From NCBI RefSeq assembly GCF_000024365.1, contig NC_013235.1, positions 2,728,001-2,792,000 of the forward strand: a stretch of 64,000 nt of DNA. The letters run 5' to 3'. Every line of letters starts with the position of its first letter. Within the stretch, counting starts at the first letter, position 1. The notes under the pieces were generated by a model. It ran no database searches and was not told where the DNA came from. It saw only the letters and a program-made list of their open reading frames with translations. Below are positions 1 through 8,376 of the stretch, piece by piece. The DNA comes from Nakamurella multipartita DSM 44233. GTDB taxonomy: Bacteria; Actinomycetota; Actinomycetes; Mycobacteriales; Nakamurellaceae. The position numbers and the translations under genes were made by a program.

Positions 1-1068
1 CTGGTGTTGCAGGTCGTGCTGCTCAGCGTCGGTCTGAATTCGGGCAGCCTGCCGCTGATCCTGCTGATCTACGGCGCGCGGGCCGCGGCCTACCCGATGT
101 TCATCTACTCCTTCGTGGTGCTGATCGCCCAGACCGTCGACCGGTCCCGGTTGGCCACCGCGATGGGCTGGTACTGGGCCGCCTACTCCCTGGGGATCGG
201 CGTGCTGGGCACGTACTTGCCGAGCTGGCTGCTGCCCGTGCTGGGGGAGCAGCTGACGCTGTGGCTCGCGCTGCCCTGGGTGGCCTCCGGTGTGCTGCTG
301 GCCGCCTGGAGCGCCCGCCGCTACGGCGGCACCGCCCAGACCGCCCAGACCGCGCCGACCGGCACCGAACCCGCGTCCCGGCTGCGCGAGTTGGCCCGGG
401 GCGCCACCATTCTCGTCGAGAACCGGCCGATCCTGATCCTGGCCGTCGTCCGCGTCATCTGCAACCTCACCCTCTTCGGCTTCCCGGTGATCATGCCGCT
501 GTACCTGTCGACGACCACCTACGACGGGGTCGGCGTGCTGGCCGTGACGCAGTGGATGCAGTTGTGGGGCCTGATGTTCGCCGTCACCATCGTGACCAAC
601 GTGCTGTGGGGCCGCATCGGTGACCGGTTCGGATGGATGCGCCAGATGCGCTGGTACGGCTGCGTGGGCTGCGCGGTCGCGACCCTGTCCTTCTACTACC
701 TGCCGCAGTGGACCGGGCCGAACATGTGGGCGCTGTCGGCGGCCGCCGTCCTGCTCGCGGTGGCGGTGTCCGCGTTCGTGCCGATGGGGGCCGTCTTCCC
801 GGCCCTGGCCCCCGGTCACACCGGAGCCGCGGTGTCCGCGCACAACCTGGCGGCCGGGGTGTCGACCTTCCTCGGCCCGGCCATCGCCATGGTGCTGCTG
901 CCCATCGCCGGCATCGGCGGGGTCTGCTGGGCCTACGCAGTCCTGTACCTGATCGGTGCCGGCCTGACCGTCTTCGTCCGCCCCGATCAGCCCGGTATCA
1001 GGTCCCGGCGCCCGGTGCCGGCCACCGCCTCCGCCTCCGCCTCCGCCTCCGCCTCCGCCTCCGCATGA
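1..1068 (+). CDS. MFS transporter, RbtT/DalT/CsbX-like polyol permease (5' end outside window)
   Basis: This is the C-terminal part of a 12-helix major facilitator permease. The reading frame is already open at base 1, so the true start lies upstream and about 355 residues are seen. Alternating hydrophobic helices surround a cytoplasmic loop rich in Ala, Thr and Arg near residues 105-125. The late segment GAAVSAHNLAAGVSTFLGPA resembles the same region of ribitol/arabinitol permeases of the RbtT/DalT/CsbX group, which import sugar alcohols with protons. The alcohol dehydrogenase 56 bases downstream fits a polyol import and oxidation pair. The extreme C-terminus is an (Ala-Ser) run encoded by a hexanucleotide repeat and is probably not structured. 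The transport class is secure; the substrate is inferred. Confidence 0.75.
   Translation: MVLQVVLLSVGLNSGSLPLILLIYGARAAAYPMFIYSFVVLIAQTVDRSRLATAMGWYWAAYSLGIGVLGTYLPSWLLPVLGEQLTLWLALPWVASGVLLAAWSARRYGGTAQTAQTAPTGTEPASRLRELARGATILVENRPILILAVVRVICNLTLFGFPVIMPLYLSTTTYDGVGVLAVTQWMQLWGLMFAVTIVTNVLWGRIGDRFGWMRQMRWYGCVGCAVATLSFYYLPQWTGPNMWALSAAAVLLAVAVSAFVPMGAVFPALAPGHTGAAVSAHNLAAGVSTFLGPAIAMVLLPIAGIGGVCWAYAVLYLIGAGLTVFVRPDQPGIRSRRPVPATASASASASASASA
1027..1062 (+). repeat. Hexanucleotide tandem repeat (gcctcc), six copies
   Basis: Six perfect head-to-tail copies of gcctcc form the last codons of the permease and encode alternating Ala and Ser. Because the unit is six bases, copy-number slippage would change tail length without breaking the frame. 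Confidence 0.9.
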
Positions 1069-1124
1069 CCCCGCACCCGTCCACCGATTACCTCCCCCCG
1101 ATCCCGCCCTTGAAAGAAGCTTCG

Positions 1125-2210
1125 ATGACCGCGACGACCAGCACCCAGCCCGCCCCGATCCCCACGACCGGATCAATGCGTCGGGCGGTGGCCGAGCCGA
1201 ACGACGACGTACGGCTGGAAACGGCCGCGATTCCCACCCCGGCGCCGGGCGAGGTCCTCGTCCGCAGCACGCTGGTGGGGATCTGCGGATCCGACACCCA
1301 TGCCCTGGCCGGCCACCACCCCTTCCTGACCAGCCGCTACCTGCCCGGCCACGAGGCAACCGGCACCGTCGTCGCGCTCGGCGACGGCATCGAGTCGCTG
1401 TTCGTCGGGCAGCGGGTCCTGCTCAAGCCCAACGTCGCCTGCGGCGACTGCGCGAACTGCGCCGCCGGCCGGTCCAATGCCTGTGCCCAGCTGTCCTGGA
1501 TCGGCTGTGACCCCTCGCTGCATTGGGCCGGCGCGATGGCCGACTACTTCGTCGCGCCGGAGCGGAACCTGTTCCCGGTGCCGGACGGGGTCGACGACCG
1601 CACCGCGGTCCTCGTCGAATGCCTGGCCACACCCGTGCATGCGGTGCGCATCAGCGGCGACCTGACCGGCGCCCGGGTCGTGATCCTGGGCGCCGGCACC
1701 ATCGGCGTGCTGTGTGTCGTCGCCGCCCGGCACGCCGGTGCCGGCGCCATGGTGGTCACCGACCTGGACCCGGGCAAGTTGGACCGGGCCAGGCGCGTCG
1801 GCGCCCACGGCGCGGTGCCGGCCGACGACCCGGCGGTGAACGAACGGGTCCTGGCCCAGTTGGGTGGCCCGGCGGACGTGGTGCTGGACTGCGTGACCAA
1901 CGAACGATCGTTGAACCAGGCCGTGGCCCTGCTCCGGCGGGCCGGCACCCTGGCCGTGGTCGGGGTGCCGCCGCGGGACGCGACGCTGCCCATGCCGCTG
2001 ATCCAGGACTGGGAGATTCGCGTTCAGGGATGCGCCGCCTACACCGAGGCCGATATCCGCACGGCCCTGCAGATCGCCACCGACGCAGGCCTGCCGACCG
2101 ACGAGATCGTTGCGGCCACCTACGGTTTGGACGAGGTGGCGAGCGCCTTCGGGCAGGCCGCGGCCGACAGCTCCGGCAAGGTGCTCATCGCCCCGCCCCG
2201 GCGCGGTTGA
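1125..2210 (+). CDS. Zinc-dependent alcohol/polyol dehydrogenase (MDR family)
   Basis: Medium-chain dehydrogenase of 361 residues, the usual family length. Catalytic zinc ligands are visible in CGSDTHA and GHEATG. The structural zinc site has four cysteines in a C-x2-C-x2-C-x7-C arrangement (CGDCANCAAGRSNAC). The Rossmann nucleotide-binding loop is GAGTIG near residue 189. The closest-looking groups are sorbitol, threonine and galactitol-phosphate dehydrogenases, which oxidise a secondary alcohol with NAD(P)+. The start ATG at 1125 was chosen because a GAAAGAAG ribosome site precedes it and the protein then starts at the family position; the open frame continues further upstream without coding character. 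It follows a polyol-type permease, so a sugar alcohol substrate is plausible but not proven. Confidence 0.85.
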   Translation: MTATTSTQPAPIPTTGSMRRAVAEPNDDVRLETAAIPTPAPGEVLVRSTLVGICGSDTHALAGHHPFLTSRYLPGHEATGTVVALGDGIESLFVGQRVLLKPNVACGDCANCAAGRSNACAQLSWIGCDPSLHWAGAMADYFVAPERNLFPVPDGVDDRTAVLVECLATPVHAVRISGDLTGARVVILGAGTIGVLCVVAARHAGAGAMVVTDLDPGKLDRARRVGAHGAVPADDPAVNERVLAQLGGPADVVLDCVTNERSLNQAVALLRRAGTLAVVGVPPRDATLPMPLIQDWEIRVQGCAAYTEADIRTALQIATDAGLPTDEIVAATYGLDEVASAFGQAAADSSGKVLIAPPRRG

Positions 2211-2486
2211 TCGACCCGCCCCCGGCCGGCCGGCGTCCCCTCGTGCTGCCGGCGAGGTGCGATTCCGGCCGGCGGCGGTGTCGGCGGCAAAGTGCCTGGC
2301 GGTGCCTGGGACTTTGCGTTTCACTAGAGGTCAGGCAGTACCGAGGTGTCGGGCACCCGACGGCCCGCGGCCCGACGGCAGAGATGAGGCGTCCGTGCGG
2401 CACGACGACGACGTCCCGAATCCGAATCCGGATCCGGATCCGGATCCGGCCGCGCGGCGGCCGGGCCGGCCCGGCCGGACGCGGCC
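2211..2486. other. Intergenic region before the kinase gene
   Basis: 276 bases without a convincing gene. It must hold the kinase promoter, but no clear -35/-10 pair was identified. The block gtttcactagaggtcaggca near 2319-2338 is less GC-rich than its surroundings. Near the 3' end lies the tandem hexamer described separately. Confidence 0.5.
2418..2449 (+). repeat. Tandem hexamer (aatccg/gatccg) upstream of the kinase
   Basis: Two aatccg units run into three gatccg units, ending about 37 bases before the kinase start. A self-complementary ggatcc core recurs. It is non-coding in the chosen gene model. Confidence 0.8.
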
Positions 2487-4817
2487 ATGACGCAGGAAGG
2501 TGGCGACGCGACCCCGGGCCCGCCGCATCATCTGCCGGCCGGAACGATGGTCGGCTCCTACCGGGTGGAGTCCCTGCTCGATCGCGGCGGCATGGCCTAC
2601 GTCTACGAGGCCACCGACGTACGGCTCGACCGTCGGGTGGCGCTGAAGATCCTGGCCTGGCACGACCCGGACGGCTCGGACTTTCGCGAACGGTTCCTGC
2701 GTGAGTCCCGCTTCGCCGCCTCCCTGGACCATCCGAACATCGTGCCCATCTACGAGGCCGGCGAGACCGACGGGCTGCTCTACATCGCCATGCGGTTCGT
2801 GCGGGGCACCAACCTGTCCCGGCTGATCCGGCGCGACGGCCCGCTCGATCCGCAACGGGCCCTGGCCATTCTGGCGCCGGTGGCCGACGCCCTGGACCTG
2901 GCCCATGCCGCGGGACTGGTGCATCGGGACGTCAAGCCGGCCAACATCCTGCTGGCCGACTCCGGCGACGGACGGCAGCACGTCTACCTCAGCGATTTCG
3001 GCTTGACCAAGCGGGCCGCGGCCATGAGCCGGCTGACCGAAGCGGGCAGCTTCATCGGCACCATGGCCTACGTCTCCCCGGAACAGATCCGAGGTGAGCC
3101 GCTGGACGCGCGCAGCGACCTGTACGCGCTGGGCTGCGTCGCCTACGAGTGCTTGGCCGGCGCCCCGCCGTTCGTCCGCGACGACCAGGCCGCGCTGATG
3201 TGGGCCCACCTGAGCCAGTACCCCGCACCGCTCGCGGAGTCCCGCCGAGAACTGGCCGCGGCCGACCCGGTGATCATGAAGGCGGTGGCCAAGGATCCGG
3301 CCGACCGGTTCGCCACCGGCCGGGAGTTCACCACGGCGCTGGCGGCCGCCCTGACCGGCGTGGCTCCGGCGGCCCCGCCCGGCGACGACCTGCCGACCAC
3401 GGTCGGCGTCCGCCCGGCGACCGGCACCGGTGGATCGGCCCCTTCGGCCGCCCCGTCCGGCCCGTCGGCCAGCCCTTCAGGCCCCTTCACCGGCCCGGGC
3501 TCGGCCCCGCACCACCCGTCCTCCCCGTCGGCCTTCGGGAACGCCGGACCGCCCGCCGGGCCGCCTCGGTCCGGGCCCCCGTCGGGTTCGCACCGGCGCC
3601 CGTCCGCCCCGAGCAACCGCAAGCCGGTGATCATCGCGCTGGTCGCCGCGGTGCTCGCGGTCGCCACCATCACCGGCGTCACCTGGGCGGTCCGGTCGAA
3701 CAGTCAGGTCCAGGGTCAGGCGCAGGCCCAGCCGCCGAGCGCCGAGCACTCGCATGAGGCCGCGCTGGACGGCACCGGTTCGCCAGGCGGCAGCAGCGCA
3801 TCCGCCGCGCCGGCCAACGTCTCGCCGAGCCCGGTGGAAAGCGCCGGCCCGCCGAGCACGGCGCCGCCGGAGACGGCGCCCACCGTCGCCGTTGCCCCGG
3901 CGCCGGCCGTGGCCATCCCCAGCATCGCCGGTGATCCGATTGCCGTCGGCGCGACCCCGGGGTACGTCGCGATCACTCCGGACGGCCGGTTCGCCTACAT
4001 CGCCAACCGGGCGGCCAAGGTCGTCACCGTGCTGGACACCACGATCAACAAGGTGACGGCGACGATCCCGATCGACGCCGGACCGCCGCAGTTCATTGCC
4101 TTCTCGCCGGACGGCTCGCGCGCGTACGTCAGCGTGTACAACGACGACAAGACCATCAATCTGGTCGTCGTCATCAATACCCGGACCACCAAGGCGCTGA
4201 CCGAGGTCCCGGTCGAGAAGAAGCCGTACGCGCTGGCCGTCACCCCGGACGGCACGTCGGTCTGGGTGCCCAGCCACGACGCCGGCGCCCTGGACATCAT
4301 CGACGTGGCGACCGACACGGTCGTCCAGACCCTGCCGGTGGCCAAGAATCCGCACTGGGTGGCCTTCTCGCCGGACGGGCGGACCGCCTACCTGGCCAAC
4401 CACGAGTCGAACGTGCTGTCGGTGATCGACGTGGCCTCGCGGGCCGTCCTCACCACGATCCCGGTCGGGACCAGCCCGCACAGCGTGGCCGTCTCGCCCG
4501 ACGGCACCCAGGTGGTCGTCGTCTGCTTCGACAGCAACGACGTCTACTTCATCGATACCGCCACCGACCAGGTCCTGGGCACCATCCCGGTCGGCACCAA
4601 TCCGCAGGACATCTCCTACAGCGCCGACGGCCAGTACCTCTACACCGCGAATGTGCAGAGCAACACGGTGTCGGTCATCGACGCGGCGACCCGCCAGGTC
4701 ACCGCGACCATCCCGGTCGACTCGCCGACCAGCATCGGCGTCCTGCCCAACGGCCGGTTCGCCTACGTCACCAATCTGAACGCCGGCACCCTGACGGTGC
4801 TCAACACCACGTCCTGA
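2487..4817 (+). CDS. Ser/Thr protein kinase with extracellular YVTN beta-propeller (PknD-like)
   Basis: 776-residue membrane-anchored sensor kinase. Residues about 23-345 are a Hanks-type kinase: glycine loop LLDRGGMAYVYE, catalytic Lys54 in VALKIL, catalytic loop HRDVKPANILL (Asp148, Asn153), DFGLTK (Asp170) and an activation segment ending in GTMAYVSPEQIRG. A long Pro/Ser/Gly linker leads to one transmembrane helix at about 378-402 (IIALVAAVLAVATITGVTW). The outer half, about 475-776, is a beta-propeller of repeated units with the pattern SPDG(R/T)xAYxxN...VxVIDxxT, as in YVTN repeat proteins. The architecture parallels PknD of mycobacteria, whose propeller is of the NHL type. It presumably binds an extracellular ligand and signals by phosphorylation. 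No good ribosome site precedes the chosen ATG. Confidence 0.9.
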   Translation: MTQEGGDATPGPPHHLPAGTMVGSYRVESLLDRGGMAYVYEATDVRLDRRVALKILAWHDPDGSDFRERFLRESRFAASLDHPNIVPIYEAGETDGLLYIAMRFVRGTNLSRLIRRDGPLDPQRALAILAPVADALDLAHAAGLVHRDVKPANILLADSGDGRQHVYLSDFGLTKRAAAMSRLTEAGSFIGTMAYVSPEQIRGEPLDARSDLYALGCVAYECLAGAPPFVRDDQAALMWAHLSQYPAPLAESRRELAAADPVIMKAVAKDPADRFATGREFTTALAAALTGVAPAAPPGDDLPTTVGVRPATGTGGSAPSAAPSGPSASPSGPFTGPGSAPHHPSSPSAFGNAGPPAGPPRSGPPSGSHRRPSAPSNRKPVIIALVAAVLAVATITGVTWAVRSNSQVQGQAQAQPPSAEHSHEAALDGTGSPGGSSASAAPANVSPSPVESAGPPSTAPPETAPTVAVAPAPAVAIPSIAGDPIAVGATPGYVAITPDGRFAYIANRAAKVVTVLDTTINKVTATIPIDAGPPQFIAFSPDGSRAYVSVYNDDKTINLVVVINTRTTKALTEVPVEKKPYALAVTPDGTSVWVPSHDAGALDIIDVATDTVVQTLPVAKNPHWVAFSPDGRTAYLANHESNVLSVIDVASRAVLTTIPVGTSPHSVAVSPDGTQVVVVCFDSNDVYFIDTATDQVLGTIPVGTNPQDISYSADGQYLYTANVQSNTVSVIDAATRQVTATIPVDSPTSIGVLPNGRFAYVTNLNAGTLTVLNTTS

Positions 4818-4841
4818 CCACCGCACCGTGGAGGTACACCG

Positions 4842-5618
4842 ATGGTTGACCGCCCGACCGGGACGGGTCGATTCGCCGGCCGTACTGCGATCGTCACCGG
4901 CGCCAGCCGCGGGATCGGCCTGGCCGTGGCCCAGCGGCTGGTCGACGACGGCGCCCGGGTCGTGGTCACCGGTCGCCAGCAGCCCGCCCTCGATGAAGCA
5001 GTCGCCCAGCTGGGGGGATCGGCGCTCGCCCTGGGCGTGGCCGGGCGCGCCGACGACCCGGAGCACCAGGTCGACACGGTGACCCGGACCATCGACACCT
5101 TTGGCCGCATCGACTTTCTGGTGAACAACACGGGGATCAACCCGGTCTACGGGCCGCTGATGGACCTCGACCTGGCGGCTGCGCGCAAGGTCGTCGACGT
5201 GAACTGCCTGGCTGCGGTGGCCTGGCTGCAGCAGGTGCACCGGGCGTGGCTGGGGGAGCACGGTGGGGCGGTGGTCAACGTGGCCTCGGTGGCCGGTCTG
5301 CGCCCGGCCCCGGGCATCGCCCTCTACGGGGCGAGCAAGGCGATGCTGATCCACCTGACCGAGGAACTGGCCGTCGAACTCGGACCCGACATCCGCGTCA
5401 ACGCCGTCGCTCCCGCCGTGGTCAAGACCCGCTTCGCCACCGCGCTGTACGAGGGTCGCGAGGAACAGGTCGCGGCGGACTACCCGCTGGGCCGGCTCGG
5501 CGTGCCGACGGATATCGCCGGCGTGGTCGCCTTCCTGCTCAGCCCGGACGCCGGCTGGATCACCGGGCAGACCGTCGCGGTGGACGGTGGCCTGCTGCTC
5601 GCCGGCGGGCTGGTGTGA
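4842..5618 (+). CDS. SDR family NAD(P)-dependent oxidoreductase
   Basis: Classical short-chain dehydrogenase of 258 residues. The cofactor motif TGASRGIG lies at residues 19-26, the NNTG variant of the NNAG motif near residue 95, the catalytic Ser in NVASVAG, and the Tyr/Lys pair in LYGASKAM. The C-terminal SPDAGWITGQTVAVDGG is typical of FabG-like enzymes. The start at 4842 is supported by GGAGG 8-12 bases upstream. Its stop overlaps the GTG start of the phosphotransferase gene, and an acyl-CoA dehydrogenase follows. This trio is common in actinobacteria and suggests oxidation of an acyl or hydroxyacyl substrate, but the substrate cannot be read from sequence. Confidence 0.85.
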   Translation: MVDRPTGTGRFAGRTAIVTGASRGIGLAVAQRLVDDGARVVVTGRQQPALDEAVAQLGGSALALGVAGRADDPEHQVDTVTRTIDTFGRIDFLVNNTGINPVYGPLMDLDLAAARKVVDVNCLAAVAWLQQVHRAWLGEHGGAVVNVASVAGLRPAPGIALYGASKAMLIHLTEELAVELGPDIRVNAVAPAVVKTRFATALYEGREEQVAADYPLGRLGVPTDIAGVVAFLLSPDAGWITGQTVAVDGGLLLAGGLV

Positions 5619-6631
5619 GCGGGCCGCCCGGCCTCGACCTGGCGCGGCTGGCCGGCTGGTTGCCGGCGGTGCTGCCCGCGGCCGGTCCGCAGTTGCGGGC
5701 CGAGCTGATCGCCGGCGGCCGCTCGAATCTGACCTACACGCTCACCGACGGTGAGCAGACCTGGATCCTGCGGCGGCCGCCGCTGGGGGATGTCCTGGCC
5801 ATCGCGCACGACATGGGCCGCGAGTACCGGGTGATGACGGCCCTGCGGGACACCCGGGTGCCCGTCCCGCGGACCATCGCGCTGTGCCTGGATACCGGTG
5901 TGTTGGGCGCGCCGTTCTACCTGATGCAGCGGGTCGCCGGCACCCCGTACCGGCGGGCCGCGGAGCTGGCCGCGCTCGGCCCCACCCGCACCCGACACAT
6001 CGCCCAGGGCCTGGTCGACACCCTGACCCGGCTGCACGCCGTGGATCCGGATGCGGTGGGGCTGGCCGACTTCGGCCGACCCGAGGGGTTCCTGGCCCGT
6101 CAGGTGCAGCGGTGGCGCCGGCAGTTGGACGCGTCCCGGTCCCGGGAGCTGCCCGCGGCCGACGCCCTGCACGACGCGCTCGCCGCCGACGTCCCGGCCG
6201 CATCACCGATCGGCATCGTGCACGGGGACTACCGGCTGGACAACGTCCTGGTCGACCAGGACGACCGGCCGGCCGCCGTCATCGACTGGGAGATGGCGAC
6301 GCTGGGCGACCCGCTCACCGACCTGGCCCTGCTGGTGGTCTACCAGCGGCTGGGCGGGCTGCTCGCACCCCTGGGCCTGGACGCCGCCGCGGCCCCCGGC
6401 TACCTCACCGAGGCGCAGGTCCGGGCGCGCTACGCCGCCGGCAGCGACCGGGACATGTCCCGATTCGGTTGGTATCTCGGCCTGGCCTCGTACAAGCTGG
6501 CCGGCATTCTGGAAGGCATTCACCTGCGGCACAGCCGCGGCCAGACCGTCGGCGCCGGCTTCGCCGGTATCGGCGAGGCGGTGCCGCCGTTGCTAGCTGC
6601 GGGCCTGCGCGCGCTGAGGGAGAACGGCTGA
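5615..6631 (+). CDS. Phosphotransferase family protein (APH fold, ACAD-associated)
   Basis: 338 residues of the aminoglycoside phosphotransferase/choline kinase fold. The catalytic motif is GIVHGDYRLDNVLVD and the metal-binding motif is VIDWEMATLGDPLTDLALL. The N-terminal GGRSNLTYTLTD matches the start of the kinase half of ACAD10/ACAD11-type proteins, where such a kinase acts with an acyl-CoA dehydrogenase on hydroxyacyl substrates. The GTG at 5615 overlaps the previous stop by four bases (GTGA), and its own stop overlaps the next ATG (ATGA), so translation is probably coupled. The upstream extension of the frame is a shadow of the SDR gene. Antibiotic phosphorylation is unlikely given the neighbours. 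Confidence 0.85.
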   Translation: MSGPPGLDLARLAGWLPAVLPAAGPQLRAELIAGGRSNLTYTLTDGEQTWILRRPPLGDVLAIAHDMGREYRVMTALRDTRVPVPRTIALCLDTGVLGAPFYLMQRVAGTPYRRAAELAALGPTRTRHIAQGLVDTLTRLHAVDPDAVGLADFGRPEGFLARQVQRWRRQLDASRSRELPAADALHDALAADVPAASPIGIVHGDYRLDNVLVDQDDRPAAVIDWEMATLGDPLTDLALLVVYQRLGGLLAPLGLDAAAAPGYLTEAQVRARYAAGSDRDMSRFGWYLGLASYKLAGILEGIHLRHSRGQTVGAGFAGIGEAVPPLLAAGLRALRENG

Positions 6632-7838
6632 TGGACTTCGCCTTTGATGCGCGGACCGAGGAGTTGCGGGCGAACCTGCTGGATTTCCTGACCGGGTCCG
6701 TCGAGCCGGCCGAAGCGGTGTTCCATCAGCAACTCGCCGCGGCGGACGACCGCTGGGCGTGGGATGCCGCCCCGGTGCTGGCGCAGTTGCGGGGGCAAGC
6801 CCGGCATCGTGGGCTGTGGAACCTGTTCCTGCCCGGCGCCCGTGGAGCCGGCCTGACCACCCTGCAATACGCGCCCCTGGCCGAGATCACCGGTCGGAGC
6901 CTGCTGCTGGCGCCGGCCGCGTTGAACTGCGCCGCCCCGGACACCGGAAACATGGAGGTGCTGGACTCCTTCGGCACCCCGGAGCAGCAGCGGGACTGGC
7001 TGGACCCGTTGCTGGACGGGAGGATCCGCTCGGCGTTCGCGATGACCGAACCCGAGGTGGCCTCCTCCGACGCCACGAACATCGCCACTCGGATCGAGCG
7101 GGACGGCGATCACTACGTGATCAACGGCCATAAGTGGTGGATCACCGGGGCGATGAACCCGAACTGCCGGATCTTCATCGTCATGGGCAAGACCGATCCG
7201 GACGCACCCCGGCACCGGCAGCAGTCGATGATCCTGGTCCCTCGGGATACCCCCGGTCTGCAGATCCGGCGGGGCATGGAGGTTTTCGGCTACGACGACC
7301 ACGAGCACGGTGGTCATGCCGAGCTCACCCTCACCGACGTGCGGGTGCCGGCAAGCAATCTGATCGGTGCCCCGGGGGACGGCTTCGCCATCGCCCAGGC
7401 CCGCCTGGGACCCGGCCGGATCCACCACTGCATGCGGGCCATCGGCCTGGCCGAGCGGGCGATCGAGCGGATGTGCGCGCGGGCCGACGAGCGGGTGGCC
7501 TTCGGCCGGCCGCTGGCCCAGCAGGGGGTGATCCGGGACTGGATCGCTCAGTCGCGGGTTCGCATCGAGCAGCTGCGGCTGCTGGTGCTCAAGACGGCCT
7601 GGCTGATGGACACCGTCGGCAACAAGGGCGCCCACACCGAGATCCAGGCCATCAAGATCGCGACACCCGGGACAAGGCGATCCAGACCCACGGTGCGGCC
7701 GGGCTGTCCCAGGACTTCTGGCTGGCCAATGCCTACGCCGCGATTCGCACGCTGCGTTTTGCCGACGGCCCGGACGAGGTGCACCTCAATGCGTTGGCCC
7801 GGGCCGAGCTGGCCCGGCAGGCGGCGACCCGCAGTTGA
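6631..7838 (+). pseudogene. Acyl-CoA dehydrogenase, frame-broken near base 7665
   Basis: The first ~345 residues read cleanly as an acyl-CoA dehydrogenase: AFAMTEPEVASSDATNI (FAD/substrate region), HKWWITGA, and the arginine-rich [10 protein letters not shown] helix. After IQAIKIATP the frame is lost. The expected continuation [19 protein letters not shown], with the rest of the C-terminal helical domain, appears in another frame ending at 7838. Family members have about seven residues between the AxP and the (D/E)KAIQ motif; here only two bases remain, so a deletion of about 19 bases would explain both the gap and the shift. It may be real decay or an assembly fault. The start ATG overlaps the preceding stop. 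Confidence 0.8.
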
Positions 7839-7910
7839 TCCGCTGACCCGGACCGGTTCCCCTTGACCCGCCGGGCCTTGGGGCTGCCGTGCCGGCGTTA
7901 CAGTTCTGTC

Positions 7911-8372
7911 GTGGCGGATCCGACTCTGTTCGAATGGGCTGGTGGCCGCGAGGCCGTCGGCCGCATGATCAACGCTTTCTACGACCGCGTCGAAGCAGAC
8001 GCGCTGCTCTCGCCATTCTTTCCGGGCGGGGTGACGGTGCAGCACCGCGAGCACGTCATCGACTGGTGGTCCGAGGTGTTCGGCGGGCCACCCACTTACA
8101 CCGCCGAACACGGTGGCTACGAGGCGATGCTGAGCCATCACCTCAATCTGGGCATCACGGCCGAGCAGCGTTTCCGGTTCGCCTCCCTGATGTCGCGTGC
8201 CGCCGACGACGCCGGGTTGCCGGACGATCCCGAGTTCCGGGCCGCTCTGGTCGGTTATCTGGAATGGGGGACACGTCTGGCTATGGCCAACTCGCAGCCG
8301 GGCGCGCCCGTCGTCGAGCACGCTCCGGTCCCCCGGTGGGGCTGGGGAGTCGCTCCGCCCTATCAGCCGTGA
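7911..8372 (+). CDS. Truncated haemoglobin, group II (GlbO-like)
   Basis: About 153 residues from the GTG at 7911; an in-frame TTG at 7863 would add 16 unusual residues. The trHb pattern is visible: FEWAGGREAVGRMINAFYDRV (A-B helices), SPFFPGG, the WWSEVFGGPPTY stretch typical of group II, and the proximal histidine region MLSHHLNLGIT. The C-terminal helices follow and a short Pro/Trp-rich tail is added. Group II globins bind oxygen or NO through haem and are linked to oxidative or nitrosative stress in actinobacteria. It stands alone between the acyl-CoA dehydrogenase and a convergent oxidoreductase gene. Confidence 0.85.
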   Translation: MADPTLFEWAGGREAVGRMINAFYDRVEADALLSPFFPGGVTVQHREHVIDWWSEVFGGPPTYTAEHGGYEAMLSHHLNLGITAEQRFRFASLMSRAADDAGLPDDPEFRAALVGYLEWGTRLAMANSQPGAPVVEHAPVPRWGWGVAPPYQP

Positions 8373-8376
8373 CCGA

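Noticed and set aside
3477..5354. 625-residue minus-strand frame over the kinase gene
   Set aside because: It is antisense to the propeller and SDR genes and consists of His/Arg/Val/Asp-rich low-information sequence.
5615..6631. Aminoglycoside resistance gene
   Set aside because: The N-terminal GGRSNLTYTL and the SDR/acyl-CoA dehydrogenase context match the ACAD-associated kinase group instead.
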